A stretch of 64,000 nt of DNA from Candidatus Phaeomarinobacter ectocarpi (GCF_000689395.1 NZ_HG966617.1:411521-475520), one strand, 5' to 3'; positions 1 through 9,395 are shown, counted from the stretch's first letter. Numbers and translations: made by a program. Notes: generated by a model from the sequence alone, not told the origin.

Positions 1-228
1 AGACACGGCCATGATGCACTCCGGCTGCGACTCGCCGAGCGCGTCCACCAAGTAGGCATCACCGCAATAAGTCGCAAAACCGAAGTCTATAACATCGAGC
101 AGAATGCCAGCAGCGACCGGTGAAGACAGGATAGCTGGAACTATGACAAGCGCACTGACAACGAGAACTGCGCAAGTGGCCGCCCCGGCTGACAGGATCC
201 AACGCCCAACGCGTTGGCCCGGCCTCAC
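1..228 (-). CDS. Hypothetical membrane protein, partial
   Basis: An open frame of 76 codons runs from a GTG at 228 off the left edge of the window. It begins three bases after the stop of the OmpA-like gene upstream, so the two are probably co-transcribed. Residues about 10-40 form one hydrophobic segment rich in Ala, Val and Ile, which suggests an N-terminal membrane anchor or signal sequence followed by an exported part with two cysteines. I do not recognise the family. Only the N-terminus is visible, so the true start and the function are uncertain. Confidence 0.5.
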   Translation of the reverse strand, partial: MRPGQRVGRWILSAGAATCAVLVVSALVIVPAILSSPVAAGILLDVIDFGFATYCGDAYLVDALGESQPECIMAVS

Positions 229-231
229 CCG

Positions 232-723
232 CTAGGAGCCCATCGGCGCCATGCTGATCGGGCCGATGCTTTCCGGGTCTTCGATGTCTTCACCGATCCA
301 GCGTGCCGGCACGCCCATTTCGACGAGCGCGTCGCGGACAACCTGCGTGCGCTCAACAGGGCCGTCTTCGGTGGCCAGCGACACATGGCTCAGATCAAGA
401 CCGGTCACTTCAGCGGCGATCACGTCAAGGGTATCGCGGGCCGGGTCCGTCAAGTCACTGCCGTCCACGGGGAAGTAGATAACGTAAGTGTAGCCAAAAG
501 GCGGTGTGTCACTCTCGGTGCTGAAACCGGCTTCTTCGCCGGCAAAGGCCGGTGCGGTGGCCGTGATGTGCACGACAGATGTGGCAAGGGCTGGAACTGC
601 GGCGTCGGTGTCCAAAGAGGCAGGGCCGCCATTGGCGAAAGCCGCCATGCCGCCAATCGTGAAGGCGCATGCACCCGCAAGCGCCATAATGCCAAACTGC
701 CGTCTAATGCTGAGCCGTCCCAT
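232..723 (-). CDS. Exported OmpA-like domain protein
   Basis: 163-residue protein. I chose the ATG at 723 because an AGGAGG ribosome-binding site precedes it; a longer frame upstream has none. Residues 10-31 form a signal peptide (basic start, hydrophobic core ending in Ala-rich sequence). The C-terminal half resembles the peptidoglycan-binding OmpA C-terminal fold: a strand 'YVIYFPVDGSDLT' followed by a helix and a second strand 'DLSHVSLA'. It lacks a clear beta-barrel, so it is likely a small periplasmic or wall-associated protein. The family assignment rests on weak motif similarity only. Confidence 0.6.
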   Translation of the reverse strand: MGRLSIRRQFGIMALAGACAFTIGGMAAFANGGPASLDTDAAVPALATSVVHITATAPAFAGEEAGFSTESDTPPFGYTYVIYFPVDGSDLTDPARDTLDVIAAEVTGLDLSHVSLATEDGPVERTQVVRDALVEMGVPARWIGEDIEDPESIGPISMAPMGS

Positions 724-831
724 ATTCCAATTCCTCCTGGTCACACCGCGGTCCTGTGAAGACCCGATGGGGGAGCCCGAAATCGCCTCCCCGACACCTA
801 TGAGAGTGGGATCTGAATCCGGCGGGCACAT

Positions 832-1132
832 GATCTCTCCAAGGTGAACGATTGGTCATTTCATGGCTCAAATGCGGCAATGACGCAGGGGCAATCTGCT
901 AATGCGCTGATTCCAATGGGTTATTGAATGTGACCGGGGATGCCGGAATTAACCCTTCCGGCACGGGCCTGAACCCCTTATGGTTCGCGCCGACTTGCGG
1001 GTTTCAATTTCGTACCCGCTGCCAAACCAATTCCAGTGTGGCCCTGCTGCTCTGCGCAGACTTTTCGCGCGGAACGGCGCCCAAGACCCGATATCCAAGG
1101 GGCCGGCACAAATTCCAACAAGGAGTGACAGC
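832..1132. other. Intergenic region between divergent genes
   Basis: About 300 bases separate the exported protein gene from the thiolase gene. It contains one perfect inverted repeat (TGCCGGAA at 941-948 against TTCCGGCA at 956-963) without a T-tract. No further ORF is convincing. The thiolase ribosome-binding site AAGGAG lies near 1120. Confidence 0.5.
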
Positions 1133-2317
1133 ATGAGAGAAGCAGTCATCGTTTCCACTGCCCGTACCGGTCTTGCAAAGTCCGGCCGTGGTGGCTTCAA
1201 CATGACCCACGGCGCAGCCATGGGTGGCCACGCCCTCAAGCACGCCATCGAGCGCGCCAAGATCGAGCCCGGTGAAGTCGACGACGTCATCATGGGTTGC
1301 GGCACACCTGAAGGCGCAACAGGCCAGAACGTCGGCCGTCTTGCTGCCATCTGGGCAGGCTGCCCGGTCACCACGTCTGGCGTGACCGTCAACCGTTTCT
1401 GCTCTTCCGGTCTGCAGACCATCGCCATGGCCGCTGGCCGTATCGTCAATGACGGTGTGGACGTGGTTGCTGCCGGTGGCGTTGAGTCCATTTCGCTGGT
1501 GCAGATGTCCGGCGCAATGAACCTCAACAACATCACCGAAGAAAAGCTGATGGAGAGCTACCCCGCTCTTTGGATGCCGATGATCGAAACTGCTGACATC
1601 GTGGCTGACCGCTACAATGTGAGCCGCGAAGCGCAGGACGAGTATTCTCTCCAGTCGCAGCAGCGCACAGCAGCCGCTCAGCAGGCTGGCAAGTTCGACG
1701 ACGAAATCGTGCCAATGAACACGAAGATGAAAGTCGTCGATCGCGAAACCAAGGAAGAGTCGATTGTTGACTACGTCGTCGACAAGGACGAGTGCAACCG
1801 TCCCCAGACCACTCTTGAAGGCCTGAATGGCCTGCCGCCTGTTCGTGGTGAAGGCAACTACATCACAGCCGGTAATGCCTCCCAGCTGTCCGATGGCGCC
1901 TCCATGGTCGTCATGATGGAGCGCAAGGAAGCTGAACGTCGTGGCCTCGACATCATGGGTGCCTTCCGCGGCTTCCAGGTTGCTGGCTGCGAGCCGGATG
2001 AAATGGGCATTGGCCCCGTTTTCGCTGTGCCCAAGCTCCTCGACAAGGCTGGCGTCAAGAAGGACGACATCGACCTTTGGGAACTCAACGAAGCATTTGC
2101 ATCCCAGTGCCTCTACAGCCGTGACAAGCTGGAAATCGACAATGACAAGTACAACGTCAATGGCGGTTCCATCTCCATCGGTCACCCCTTCGGCATGACC
2201 GGCGCCCGTTGCACCGGCCACCTGATGATCGAAGGCAAGCGCCGCGGCTCCAAGCTCGGCGTCGTGACCATGTGCATCGGCGGCGGCATGGGTGCTGCCG
2301 GCCTGTTCGAAATGTAA
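1133..2317 (+). CDS. Thiolase (acetyl-CoA acyltransferase)
   Basis: 394-residue thiolase that makes or cleaves 3-ketoacyl-CoA in beta-oxidation or acetoacetyl-CoA metabolism. The start at 1133 follows an AAGGAG site. The nucleophilic cysteine is C90 in 'NRFCSSGLQ'. The C-terminal motifs 'NEAFA', '[16 protein letters not shown]' and '[10 protein letters not shown]' carry the other active-site His and Cys. Length and domain order are those of the complete family. A hairpin terminator follows directly. Substrate chain length cannot be read from sequence; nearby MaoC hydratase, SDRs and acyl-CoA dehydrogenase fit fatty-acid or related acyl-CoA breakdown. Confidence 0.92.
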   Translation: MREAVIVSTARTGLAKSGRGGFNMTHGAAMGGHALKHAIERAKIEPGEVDDVIMGCGTPEGATGQNVGRLAAIWAGCPVTTSGVTVNRFCSSGLQTIAMAAGRIVNDGVDVVAAGGVESISLVQMSGAMNLNNITEEKLMESYPALWMPMIETADIVADRYNVSREAQDEYSLQSQQRTAAAQQAGKFDDEIVPMNTKMKVVDRETKEESIVDYVVDKDECNRPQTTLEGLNGLPPVRGEGNYITAGNASQLSDGASMVVMMERKEAERRGLDIMGAFRGFQVAGCEPDEMGIGPVFAVPKLLDKAGVKKDDIDLWELNEAFASQCLYSRDKLEIDNDKYNVNGGSISIGHPFGMTGARCTGHLMIEGKRRGSKLGVVTMCIGGGMGAAGLFEM

Positions 2318-2343
2318 TTTCGAGCAGACCTTGCTACAGTTGA

Positions 2344-2373
2344 AAGGCCCGGCAGCAATGCCGGGCCTTTTTT
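2344..2373 (+). terminator. Rho-independent terminator after thiolase
   Basis: AGGCCCGGCA pairs with TGCCGGGCCT around a four-base loop and is followed by six T residues, the classic intrinsic terminator form. Confidence 0.85.
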
Positions 2374-2392
2374 CATGGGACCAGACACAATC

Positions 2393-3292
2393 ATGCGCAT
2401 TTTCTGGATTGCTTTGATCTGTCTCACGGTCGCCCTGATTGCCGCTTTTGTCAGTGGGCGCTTCATGATGGCGGCGCGTGAAACTGTTGAACGGGCAGAG
2501 GCCCCGCTTGGTCCGGACGCTCGCTTTGTCGAAACCCGGTCCGGCCGCATTCATATGCTCGACCGAGGTAGCGGGCCGGTGGTTCTGCTGATCCACGGGA
2601 CAGGCCGGTCGATTGCCGACTGGCAAGAAGGTTTGGTGGATCTTCTTGCCGAGACCCACCGGGTCATCGCCATGGATTACTACGGCCACGGTTTGTCGGA
2701 CCGGAACCATGGATTGAGCTATGGTCATGTCCTGTGGACGCGCCAGGTTGTCGACCTGCTGGATGCACTTGAGATTGATCGGGTCATCATCGTCGGCCAT
2801 TCCGTGGGCGGTGTCATTGTCTCGCGGGTGGCTGCTGATTATCCCGAGCGAGTATCCCACGTGGTAACCATTGGTACCGGCATGGCCATGGACCCTGTGC
2901 AGATCGTACCGATGATTCCAGGAGCCGGTGAAATCGTCTTGGGCCGTACAGAGATTTTTGGAGACACATTCTCCGATGCGCACCGTCAGCGCCTCGCGGC
3001 TGCCTATGCCATCAAGGGCACGCGCGCCGCGTTGCTGACCTATATTCGCCGCCAATACACCATCGATGGAGTACGCCTGCTCTATGGCGTCTATGAAGAG
3101 ATACAAGCGCCGGTCCTGCATGTCAGCGGGTCTGAGGACGCATCGATCCCGAACGAAGCTGCACGCCGACTTTCGGAGCGAACCGGAGGGAAGTTTGTGA
3201 CTGTTGAGGGCATCGGCCACGATGTTCATATCGAAGCACCGGAAAAACTGGCTGGAGAAATTAGACAGTTTGTGCAGGAGAACCCGTCGTGA
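2393..3292 (+). CDS. Alpha/beta hydrolase, membrane-anchored
   Basis: 299-residue hydrolase. An in-frame ATG at 2375 exists but abuts the thiolase terminator, so I prefer 2393; neither has a strong ribosome-binding site. Residues 1-22 are a hydrophobic N-terminal anchor. The catalytic fold shows the oxyanion motif 'HGTGRS', the nucleophile elbow 'GHSVGG' with Ser137, a likely acid in 'SGSEDASIP' and the histidine in 'GIGHDVHIEAP'. It probably cleaves an ester, thioester or lactone at the membrane. Its last bases overlap the MaoC gene, so the two are translationally coupled. Confidence 0.85.
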   Translation: MRIFWIALICLTVALIAAFVSGRFMMAARETVERAEAPLGPDARFVETRSGRIHMLDRGSGPVVLLIHGTGRSIADWQEGLVDLLAETHRVIAMDYYGHGLSDRNHGLSYGHVLWTRQVVDLLDALEIDRVIIVGHSVGGVIVSRVAADYPERVSHVVTIGTGMAMDPVQIVPMIPGAGEIVLGRTEIFGDTFSDAHRQRLAAAYAIKGTRAALLTYIRRQYTIDGVRLLYGVYEEIQAPVLHVSGSEDASIPNEAARRLSERTGGKFVTVEGIGHDVHIEAPEKLAGEIRQFVQENPS

Positions 3293-3741
3293 CCATGCAA
3301 ACCCGATACTTCGATGACTTTGAACTGGGCGAACAGTGGCCCATTGCAGAAACCTATGAGATGACCCGCGACGAAATTGTGTCGTTCGCGCAAAAGTGGG
3401 ACCCGCAGCCCTTTCATGTCGATGAGGAAGCAGGCAAAAAGTCTGTCTACGGAACATTGACGGCCTGCGGCACGCATATCCAAGCTGTGGTGCTCAAGCT
3501 TGCCCAGGCGCTGCCCCATGAAACCGCCGTGATCGGGGCGCTTGGGTATGACGAGATCCGTTTCCACAAACCCGCCTGCCTTGATGATGTGCTGTCGCTG
3601 ACCATCGAGTGCATTGAAAAGCGCCCCTCGTCGTCCAAGCCGGATCGCGGCGTCATCAAGAACCGTCATACGCTTGTCAACCAAACCGGCGACACCGTGT
3701 TCTCCCAGACAACAACTCTGCTCATCGCGCGTAAGGCCTGA
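3289..3741 (+). CDS. MaoC-like hot-dog dehydratase
   Basis: 150 residues, single hot-dog fold. A GTG at 3289 overlaps the stop of the hydrolase gene (GTGA) and lies eight bases after CAGGAG; an ATG six bases later is the alternative start. The opening 'FDDFELGEQW' and the hydratase region 'DPQPFHVDEEAG' with Asp and His are typical of MaoC/R-specific enoyl-CoA hydratases. It likely hydrates an enoyl-CoA or a related thioester. Its neighbours (hydrolase, VOC, SDR, acyl-CoA dehydrogenase) support a role in acyl-CoA metabolism. Confidence 0.85.
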   Translation: MTMQTRYFDDFELGEQWPIAETYEMTRDEIVSFAQKWDPQPFHVDEEAGKKSVYGTLTACGTHIQAVVLKLAQALPHETAVIGALGYDEIRFHKPACLDDVLSLTIECIEKRPSSSKPDRGVIKNRHTLVNQTGDTVFSQTTTLLIARKA

Positions 3742-3780
3742 GTCAGAACAAGCGCCGACACAGGCGCCCGGAGACATTTC

Positions 3781-4143
3781 ATGAGTGACCTCAAGATCAG
3801 CGCCTATCGAGTTTTCGTGCCTGACGTGACGGCGTCCCTGCCGTTCTACCGTGACCTGCTGGGTCTCCCCGTGCGCGCTGCCGCTGATGATGGCGGATTT
3901 GCCGTGCTCGATGCCGGCATCATGCTGGTGTTGGAGCCTGTCGGGGACGAGCCGGACCTCACACAGAGATTCACCGGTGTATCCTTTGAGGTGGCTGACA
4001 TGGATGCCGCCTACCAGGAACTGCGTGGCAAAGGCGTCGAGTTTACCGATGCGCCTCACACTGCCGAGTGGGGCGGCACGCTGGCCCATTTCAAGGATCC
4101 CGGTGGCAATACGCTGACGATTGTGGAATATCCAAAGCATTAG
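3781..4143 (+). CDS. VOC/glyoxalase family protein
   Basis: 120 residues forming one vicinal-oxygen-chelate module pair: 'RVFVPDVTASLPFYRDLLGLPV' pattern at the start and 'FKDPGGNTLTIVEYP' at the end, the usual signature of glyoxalase/bleomycin-resistance/dioxygenase members. A metal-ligand Glu (E117 region) is present at the end. Substrate unknown. It lies 40 bases after maoC and just before an SDR gene on the same strand, probably in one transcript. Confidence 0.8.
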   Translation: MSDLKISAYRVFVPDVTASLPFYRDLLGLPVRAAADDGGFAVLDAGIMLVLEPVGDEPDLTQRFTGVSFEVADMDAAYQELRGKGVEFTDAPHTAEWGGTLAHFKDPGGNTLTIVEYPKH

Positions 4144-4183
4144 AAATTCACCGACACTCGATCAAAAAAAAGGAACAAGAAAC

Positions 4184-4990
4184 ATGGGACGCCTCACAGG
4201 AAAACGCGCCATCGTCACCGGAGCAGGGTCAGGCATTGGCCGCGCCGCCTCCCGCCGCTTTGCCGAAGAAGGAGCTACCGTTCTCGCCGTTGATCTCAAC
4301 GCGGATGCCGTCGCTGAGACCGTCAAAGGCCAGGACCGCATGACAGCGGAAGTCGGCGATGTCTCCAGCGAAGACTATGTGTCCCAGTCCGTGCGCGGCT
4401 TTGTGGATGCCAATGGCGGCATCGACATCGTGTTCGCCAATGCCGGCATCTCCGGCGGCTATGTGCCCCTGCACGAACAGACCCCCGACTATTGGGAAGA
4501 CATTCTGCGGATCAATCTCATCGGCCCGTTCCTTTATGTGAAACACGCCAGCCCCTACATGATCGACCAGCACGCTGGCTCCATTATATGTACCGCATCA
4601 GTAGCGGGGATACGCGCCAACGCCGGCGGCAATCCGTATTCAGCGTCCAAGGCGGGCGTCATCTCGCTGGTGCAGACCGTGGCCTATGATCTGGCGGGCA
4701 CGGGCGTGCGTATCAATGCCATCTGCCCCGGCCTCATTGAGACCGGCATGACCAAACCAATTTTTGATATGGCGCGCGGCAAAGGCTCTGAAGACCGTAT
4801 CGGTCAGATCAACCCGCTCAAACGCGCCGGCCGCCCCGAAGAGATTTCAAACATGGCCCTGTTCCTTGCCAGTGATGAAGCGTCCTACGTCAACGGCCAG
4901 GCATTTCCGGTGGATGGCGGCTTGTCCGGCTCTCATCCCTATGCCATGGGCGGTGGTCAGCAGCGCGCCTACAAGAAAGCACAGGACTAG
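4184..4990 (+). CDS. Short-chain dehydrogenase/reductase
   Basis: 268-residue classical SDR. The start follows AAAGGAACAAG. The nucleotide-binding motif 'GAGSGIG' is at residues 13-19, 'NAG' at 86-88, catalytic Asn111, Ser139 and the pair Tyr152/Lys156 in 'YSASK'; 'PGLIETGM' and 'PVDGG' complete the fold. An acidic residue after strand 2 ('VDLN') suggests NAD preference. It oxidises or reduces a hydroxyl/keto group, substrate unknown. The stop at 4990 is followed immediately by the next ATG. Confidence 0.88.
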   Translation: MGRLTGKRAIVTGAGSGIGRAASRRFAEEGATVLAVDLNADAVAETVKGQDRMTAEVGDVSSEDYVSQSVRGFVDANGGIDIVFANAGISGGYVPLHEQTPDYWEDILRINLIGPFLYVKHASPYMIDQHAGSIICTASVAGIRANAGGNPYSASKAGVISLVQTVAYDLAGTGVRINAICPGLIETGMTKPIFDMARGKGSEDRIGQINPLKRAGRPEEISNMALFLASDEASYVNGQAFPVDGGLSGSHPYAMGGGQQRAYKKAQD

Positions 4991-5299
4991 ATGACAGGGT
5001 TCCGCATCCTTTCAGCCATTCTCGGCCTCGCCTTCGCAGGCTCCATCATTTGGGGCTTTGCGGACGGCAGGTCGGTAGTTCCCTTGCTGGAGATCATGCT
5101 CGCCGAACCCTGGGGCGTCGTGACCCTTGCGGATCTCTATCTCGGCTTTGTCCTCGCAGCAGGATTGATCATCGTTCTGGAACCCAGCAGGACAACCGGT
5201 GTCCTGTGGGGTCTCAGCGTCGTCATCCTCGGGAATGTCGTCACTGCCGCGTGGATCGTTTTCCGGTTGCCCGGCGTGCTGGCGCGGCTGCGGCCTTAA
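4991..5299 (+). CDS. Small three-helix membrane protein
   Basis: 102 residues starting at the base after the SDR stop codon, so tightly coupled to it. Three hydrophobic stretches (about 4-22, 42-63, 67-90) are predicted membrane helices; the linkers carry the acidic 'EIMLAEPWG'. It resembles small uncharacterised inner-membrane proteins (DUF1475-like). Its stop overlaps the stop of the convergent acyl-CoA dehydrogenase gene (shared TTAA at 5296-5299). Confidence 0.7.
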   Translation: MTGFRILSAILGLAFAGSIIWGFADGRSVVPLLEIMLAEPWGVVTLADLYLGFVLAAGLIIVLEPSRTTGVLWGLSVVILGNVVTAAWIVFRLPGVLARLRP

Positions 5300-6498
5300 A
5301 GCCCCAGAACCATCTTCGCCACGATGCCGCGCTGAACTTCGCTCGACCCGCCATAGATCGTGCCGGCGCGATTGTTGAGCATGGCCGGGATCTTGGTCAT
5401 CACATCCGCACTGCCCACCGGTTCGACATTTGATCCCGGCTGACGCGCCTGCATCTGGTCCGGCAGGGCGAGATTGCCAATCGCCTCAACCGCCAGCAGA
5501 TCAAGCTCCTGACGCAGCTCAGTGCCCGACACCTTGAGCATGGAGGAGGCCGGTCCCGGGTTCTGGCCATTCGACATCGCCGCCATGATGCGGTTCTCGG
5601 TCATTTCCTGTGCGTCCAGGGCCACCTCAAAGGCGGTCAGCTTGCCCACAAAGGCATCATCCTCGGCAACACTGCCGCCATTGCCATTGGACTGATTGGC
5701 CGCAAGCGACTTGAGCCGCTCCACGCCCACCCGCAGGCGCGGCGCATAAGAGCCGCCGCGCTCGAACTCCAGAAGATACTTGGCAACCGTCCAGCCATCA
5801 TTTTCAGCGCCAACGCGATTGGCCTTGGGCACGCGCACATTGTCGAAGAACACCTGGTTGAACTCGTGGTCGCCCGCCAGCGTGATGATGGGTTCAACCG
5901 AGATACCCGGCGTATCCATATCAATCAGCAAAAAGGTAATGCCCGTCTGTGGCTTGCCCGAGCTGTCGGTCCGTACAAGGCAGAACATCCGGTTGGCCTC
6001 ATGGGCATGGGTCGTCCAGATTTTCGTGCCGTTGATCACATAATCGTCGCCGTCGCTCTCAGCCTTGCATTTGAGCGACGCGAGATCGGAGCCTGATCCG
6101 GGTTCGGAATATCCCTGACACCAGTAATCTTCGCCGGACAGCATGCGCGGCAGGTAAAAATCCTTTTGCTCCTGTGTGCCATGGCCGATCAGCATCGGCC
6201 CGCACATCTGCAGGCCCAGTGGCGACAGGGTGGGGGCTCCGGCGCGCGCGCATTCAGACGAAAAGATATGCCGCTGCGTCACGGTCCAGCCTGTGCCGCC
6301 ATATTCCTTGGGCCAGCTCGGGGCCACCCAGCCTTTGGCATAGAGCTTCTTGTGCCACAGCATGTTCCATTTCTTGTCGGTGAAGATGCCACTGGTCAGA
6401 CGGCCCGCCTCCCGCAGCTCGTCGCTGAGTTCCGCATCCAGAAAGGCACGCACCTCCTGGCGAAAGGTTTCGTCGGCCGGGCTAAGGGAAATGTCCAT
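5296..6498 (-). CDS. Acyl-CoA dehydrogenase
   Basis: 400-residue FAD-dependent acyl-CoA dehydrogenase introducing the alpha-beta double bond in an acyl-CoA. The start at 6498 gives the usual N-terminal helical domain ('PADETFRQEVRAFL'); the longer frame upstream has no family similarity. The middle shows 'YSEPGSGSDLASL' and 'GTKIWTTHAH' of the flavin-binding beta domain, and the end shows 'YGGSSEVQRGIVAK', the FAD-contact signature. A divergent SDR begins 121 bases away, so the gap likely holds both promoters. Confidence 0.9.
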   Translation of the reverse strand: MDISLSPADETFRQEVRAFLDAELSDELREAGRLTSGIFTDKKWNMLWHKKLYAKGWVAPSWPKEYGGTGWTVTQRHIFSSECARAGAPTLSPLGLQMCGPMLIGHGTQEQKDFYLPRMLSGEDYWCQGYSEPGSGSDLASLKCKAESDGDDYVINGTKIWTTHAHEANRMFCLVRTDSSGKPQTGITFLLIDMDTPGISVEPIITLAGDHEFNQVFFDNVRVPKANRVGAENDGWTVAKYLLEFERGGSYAPRLRVGVERLKSLAANQSNGNGGSVAEDDAFVGKLTAFEVALDAQEMTENRIMAAMSNGQNPGPASSMLKVSGTELRQELDLLAVEAIGNLALPDQMQARQPGSNVEPVGSADVMTKIPAMLNNRAGTIYGGSSEVQRGIVAKMVLGL

Positions 6499-6619
6499 GG
6501 GAGTGTCTCCGCCGTGTATCAGGGCTTGTGTGTTTCTGCGCTTGTTGTTTTCACTGGCCATTCTAGGATGCTTACCGAACAGAAACCAACTCATCAAAAG
6601 AACAGCAGGGAGCTTCACC

Positions 6620-7393
6620 ATGGATCTGGGTCTCAAAGGCAAGAAGGCCATCGTCACCGGCGGCACACGCGGTATTGGACGGGCCATCGCCGAAACCCTG
6701 GCCGCAGAAGGCTGCGACGTGGCCATCTGCGCCCGCAACGCAGACCAGATCGCGGACGCTGTAAAAGAGATGGCAGCCGCCCATGGCACCAAGGTCTGGG
6801 GTGCCGCCGCAGACATCTCCGACGCCGACAGCCTCAAGGGCTTCATCGGCGACGCCGCCAAAGAGCTCGGCGGCATTGATGTGCTGGTTTCCAATGCCTC
6901 CGCCCTGGCGATCGGCAATACCGAAGCGGCGTGGAAGAGCGGTTTTGACATCGACATCATGGGCGCCGTGCGCTCCGTCGAGGCAGCGCTGCCCGAGTTG
7001 AAAAAGTCCGCTGCTGCAAATGGCGACGCCGCCATCATCGCCATTGGGTCTGTCTCGTCTGTGTCAGCCACCGACGCCTCCGCCTATGGTGCCGTGAAGG
7101 GAGCCATGGTCCACCTTGTCAAAGGTCTGGCCAAGGAACTGGCCGGCGAACACGTGCGCGCCAACGTCGTGTCGCCAGGCACCGTGTATTTCGAAGGCGG
7201 TGTCTGGCACATGGTCGAGGAAAACATGCCCGACATGTTCAAAGCCACCATGGCCCGCAATCCCATGGGCCGGATGGCAACGCCGCAGGACATTGCAAAT
7301 GCAACAGCGTTCCTCGCCAGTCCCAAATCCTCTTTCACCACCGGCATCAACATGATCGTGGACGGTGCCATCACCGACCGCGTCAACTACTAA
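6620..7393 (+). CDS. Short-chain dehydrogenase/reductase with Asn-to-Asp change
   Basis: 257-residue SDR after an AGGGAG site. Motifs: 'GGTRGIG' at 14-20, 'SNAS' at 91-94 in place of 'NNAG', Tyr156/Lys160 in 'YGAVK' and 'VSPGT'. The canonical catalytic Asn ('NxxG') is Asp112 here ('DIMG'). An Arg after the second strand ('CARN') favours NADP. Divergent to the acyl-CoA dehydrogenase, so it may act on the same pathway. Substrate unknown. Confidence 0.86.
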   Translation: MDLGLKGKKAIVTGGTRGIGRAIAETLAAEGCDVAICARNADQIADAVKEMAAAHGTKVWGAAADISDADSLKGFIGDAAKELGGIDVLVSNASALAIGNTEAAWKSGFDIDIMGAVRSVEAALPELKKSAAANGDAAIIAIGSVSSVSATDASAYGAVKGAMVHLVKGLAKELAGEHVRANVVSPGTVYFEGGVWHMVEENMPDMFKATMARNPMGRMATPQDIANATAFLASPKSSFTTGINMIVDGAITDRVNY

Positions 7394-7436
7394 CGGCAGA
7401 GTCTAACGGCGCGGAAGAGTGCGGGGATAACTTTCG

Positions 7437-8093
7437 ATGATCTATGAATTCGACGACATTCTGACGCGCGAAGAGCTCGCCAAGGTCATAACCACGGTCA
7501 AGCATGGCGGCTTCCACGAGGGAGCCGCCGGCGCTGGCTGGCAGGCTGAATCCGTCAAACACAACGAGGAGTCCGACGGGCCGGTCGTTCAGGAGGTCGC
7601 CAAGATTGTCGGACAGGCGCTTGCCCGGTCCGACAAGTTCAAGGCCCTGGCATGGCCCAAGCGTCTCGCCGGTTTTCTGGTCAGCCGCTACAAGCCCGGC
7701 ATGACCTACGGTACCCATGTGGACAATGCGCTCCTCAACAATGCCCGGTCCGACATGTCCTTCACATTGTTCCTGGCTGAGCCGGACACCTATGAAGGCG
7801 GTGAGCTGGTGATTGAGCAGGGCGATGGTGAGCGCATCATCAAACCGCCAAAGGGCCATATGGTTCTGTATTCAACGGGCGCGCTGCATCATGTAGCGGA
7901 GGTCACCAAGGGGGAGCGGCTGGCGGTGGTCGGCTGGGTACGCTCCTATGTGCGTGATCCCGGTGCCCGCGAGATGCTCTATGACCTTGATTGCGTGATG
8001 CAGGATTTAAGGGATCGCCCGGACGATCGTCCGATCCTCGACCGGGTGGCCAAGGTCCGCACAAACCTGTTGCGCCTGTGGGTGGATGACTAG
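7437..8093 (+). CDS. PKHD-type Fe(II)/2-oxoglutarate hydroxylase
   Basis: 218 residues, the usual length of the YbiX/PiuC family. The iron ligands are His94 and Asp96 in 'THVDN' and His151 in 'LHHVAEV'; Arg161 ('ERLAVV') binds 2-oxoglutarate. The family is often iron-uptake-linked and hydroxylates an unknown substrate. Here no TonB receptor is adjacent. Its TAG shares a CTAG with the stop of the convergent DUF2336 gene. Confidence 0.88.
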   Translation: MIYEFDDILTREELAKVITTVKHGGFHEGAAGAGWQAESVKHNEESDGPVVQEVAKIVGQALARSDKFKALAWPKRLAGFLVSRYKPGMTYGTHVDNALLNNARSDMSFTLFLAEPDTYEGGELVIEQGDGERIIKPPKGHMVLYSTGALHHVAEVTKGERLAVVGWVRSYVRDPGAREMLYDLDCVMQDLRDRPDDRPILDRVAKVRTNLLRLWVDD

Positions 8094-9271
8094 ACGCGCA
8101 TCTTAGCGCGTGAATCCAGCGCTTCTTCTTTTTCGCGTTTGAGCTCGCGGGAGAGTTCCGCCATCACATGCTCCAGCTCCGCCGGCGCCACCGTGCCATA
8201 GGCCCCGACAATGCTGGAGATGACCGTCGGCACATAGCGCTGCGGTTCCATCTGTCCGTCACCGGCCCGCATGCGTTCCTGGGCCGCCGCCGCCAAGGCA
8301 GCACCGAAGGCAGGCCGCAGGCTCTTGGGCAGGCGCGTGCTGTCATAAATGGATTTGAAAACTTCGCCACTGCCCGGCTCCATGGCCGCGCGGACATGAT
8401 CCTGCGTCGTCTTCGCCAGTCGGGCAAAGGCCATTTCCACAAACCGAAGATCGCCAGAGCACAAGGAGCGCAGAAGCATGGTCGGCGTCAGCCGCCCGCT
8501 ACGGTGCAGCACGCCCACAAATTCTTCGACCTTCTCATCGTCGATTTCACCGGCGGTCATTTCAGCAACCGCCTGCTCACGCGCATGGGCCACAAGCTCA
8601 GACGCCATTTCCGCGGGCAGCTCTTCCTGCTGCACCAGGAAACGCCGCATCTCGTTGGCCACATCTGATTCAAGCTGATCGGCAACCACAAGCGACACGC
8701 AGTGCAGGCAGGTTTCAGCTGTCAGGTCCGGGCGTTTGGCAACAAGCACCGGAATATGGTCATGGTCCTGATGGTCCGTCAGCGCCCGCTGCAGGGCGTC
8801 AGCGGTGATGCGCGCGCCTTCATTTTCAAGCAGCACGCTCACAACATTCGAGTTGCCCGTATCAATCAACGCGCCGGACACCTGCTCGGACACGGTCGGA
8901 CGTTGGGCAATCGCCACCTGTTTGGCTTCCACTTCTTCCGAGATCACGGAAATCAGAAGCTCGTCGGAGAGATCCGGCCAGTGCTGGAGAACCGGCACGC
9001 TGACGTCTGCGACGTCGCGCGCCATCTGCTCGGCCATGCCCGTGGGCAACAGCGGATAGAGCGCAATCTGGCGGGCCAGGGCAGAGCGCACCAGCATGTC
9101 CGCGTCTTCCGCCATGCGAACCACTACGTCTTCGGCAATGGTGGCTTCAACGCCTTGCAGTTTTCCCTCTGCCATGAGCTGGCCGATCTTGGTAACCGCG
9201 GATTCGCGATTGAGCGGCGAGTTATCGCGCTCAAGCTTCACAACGTCTTCGAAACCAAGTGGAGTGGTCAT
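8090..9271 (-). CDS. DUF2336 protein (alphaproteobacterial)
   Basis: 393 residues from the ATG at 9271; a TTG at 9310 preceded by GGGAGGG is an alternative giving 13 more residues. The sequence is almost wholly helical with HEAT-like repeats ('LVRSALARQIALYPLLP', 'VPVLQHWPDLSDELL'), matching the DUF2336 family of alphaproteobacteria, whose role is unknown. The C-terminal end is basic and charged ('LKREKEEALDSRAKMRV'). No signal peptide, so cytoplasmic. Confidence 0.8.
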   Translation of the reverse strand: MTTPLGFEDVVKLERDNSPLNRESAVTKIGQLMAEGKLQGVEATIAEDVVVRMAEDADMLVRSALARQIALYPLLPTGMAEQMARDVADVSVPVLQHWPDLSDELLISVISEEVEAKQVAIAQRPTVSEQVSGALIDTGNSNVVSVLLENEGARITADALQRALTDHQDHDHIPVLVAKRPDLTAETCLHCVSLVVADQLESDVANEMRRFLVQQEELPAEMASELVAHAREQAVAEMTAGEIDDEKVEEFVGVLHRSGRLTPTMLLRSLCSGDLRFVEMAFARLAKTTQDHVRAAMEPGSGEVFKSIYDSTRLPKSLRPAFGAALAAAAQERMRAGDGQMEPQRYVPTVISSIVGAYGTVAPAELEHVMAELSRELKREKEEALDSRAKMRV

Positions 9272-9395
9272 GGGAGGGGCGCCCGCCGCAATGGAGTTGC
9301 AATTGTTCAACTGCAGCGTGCATCCCTCCCAGTAAAAACCACGTTAACCGGGCAAAGTCGGAGCATGGACCGGGGTGTGAGCCGGGGCCGGCTGA

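Noticed and set aside
1004-3457. 817-codon minus-strand ORF opposite the thiolase and hydrolase genes
   Set aside because: Antisense shadow of well-supported genes; His/Asp/Ala-rich composition with no domain, typical of GC-rich antisense frames.
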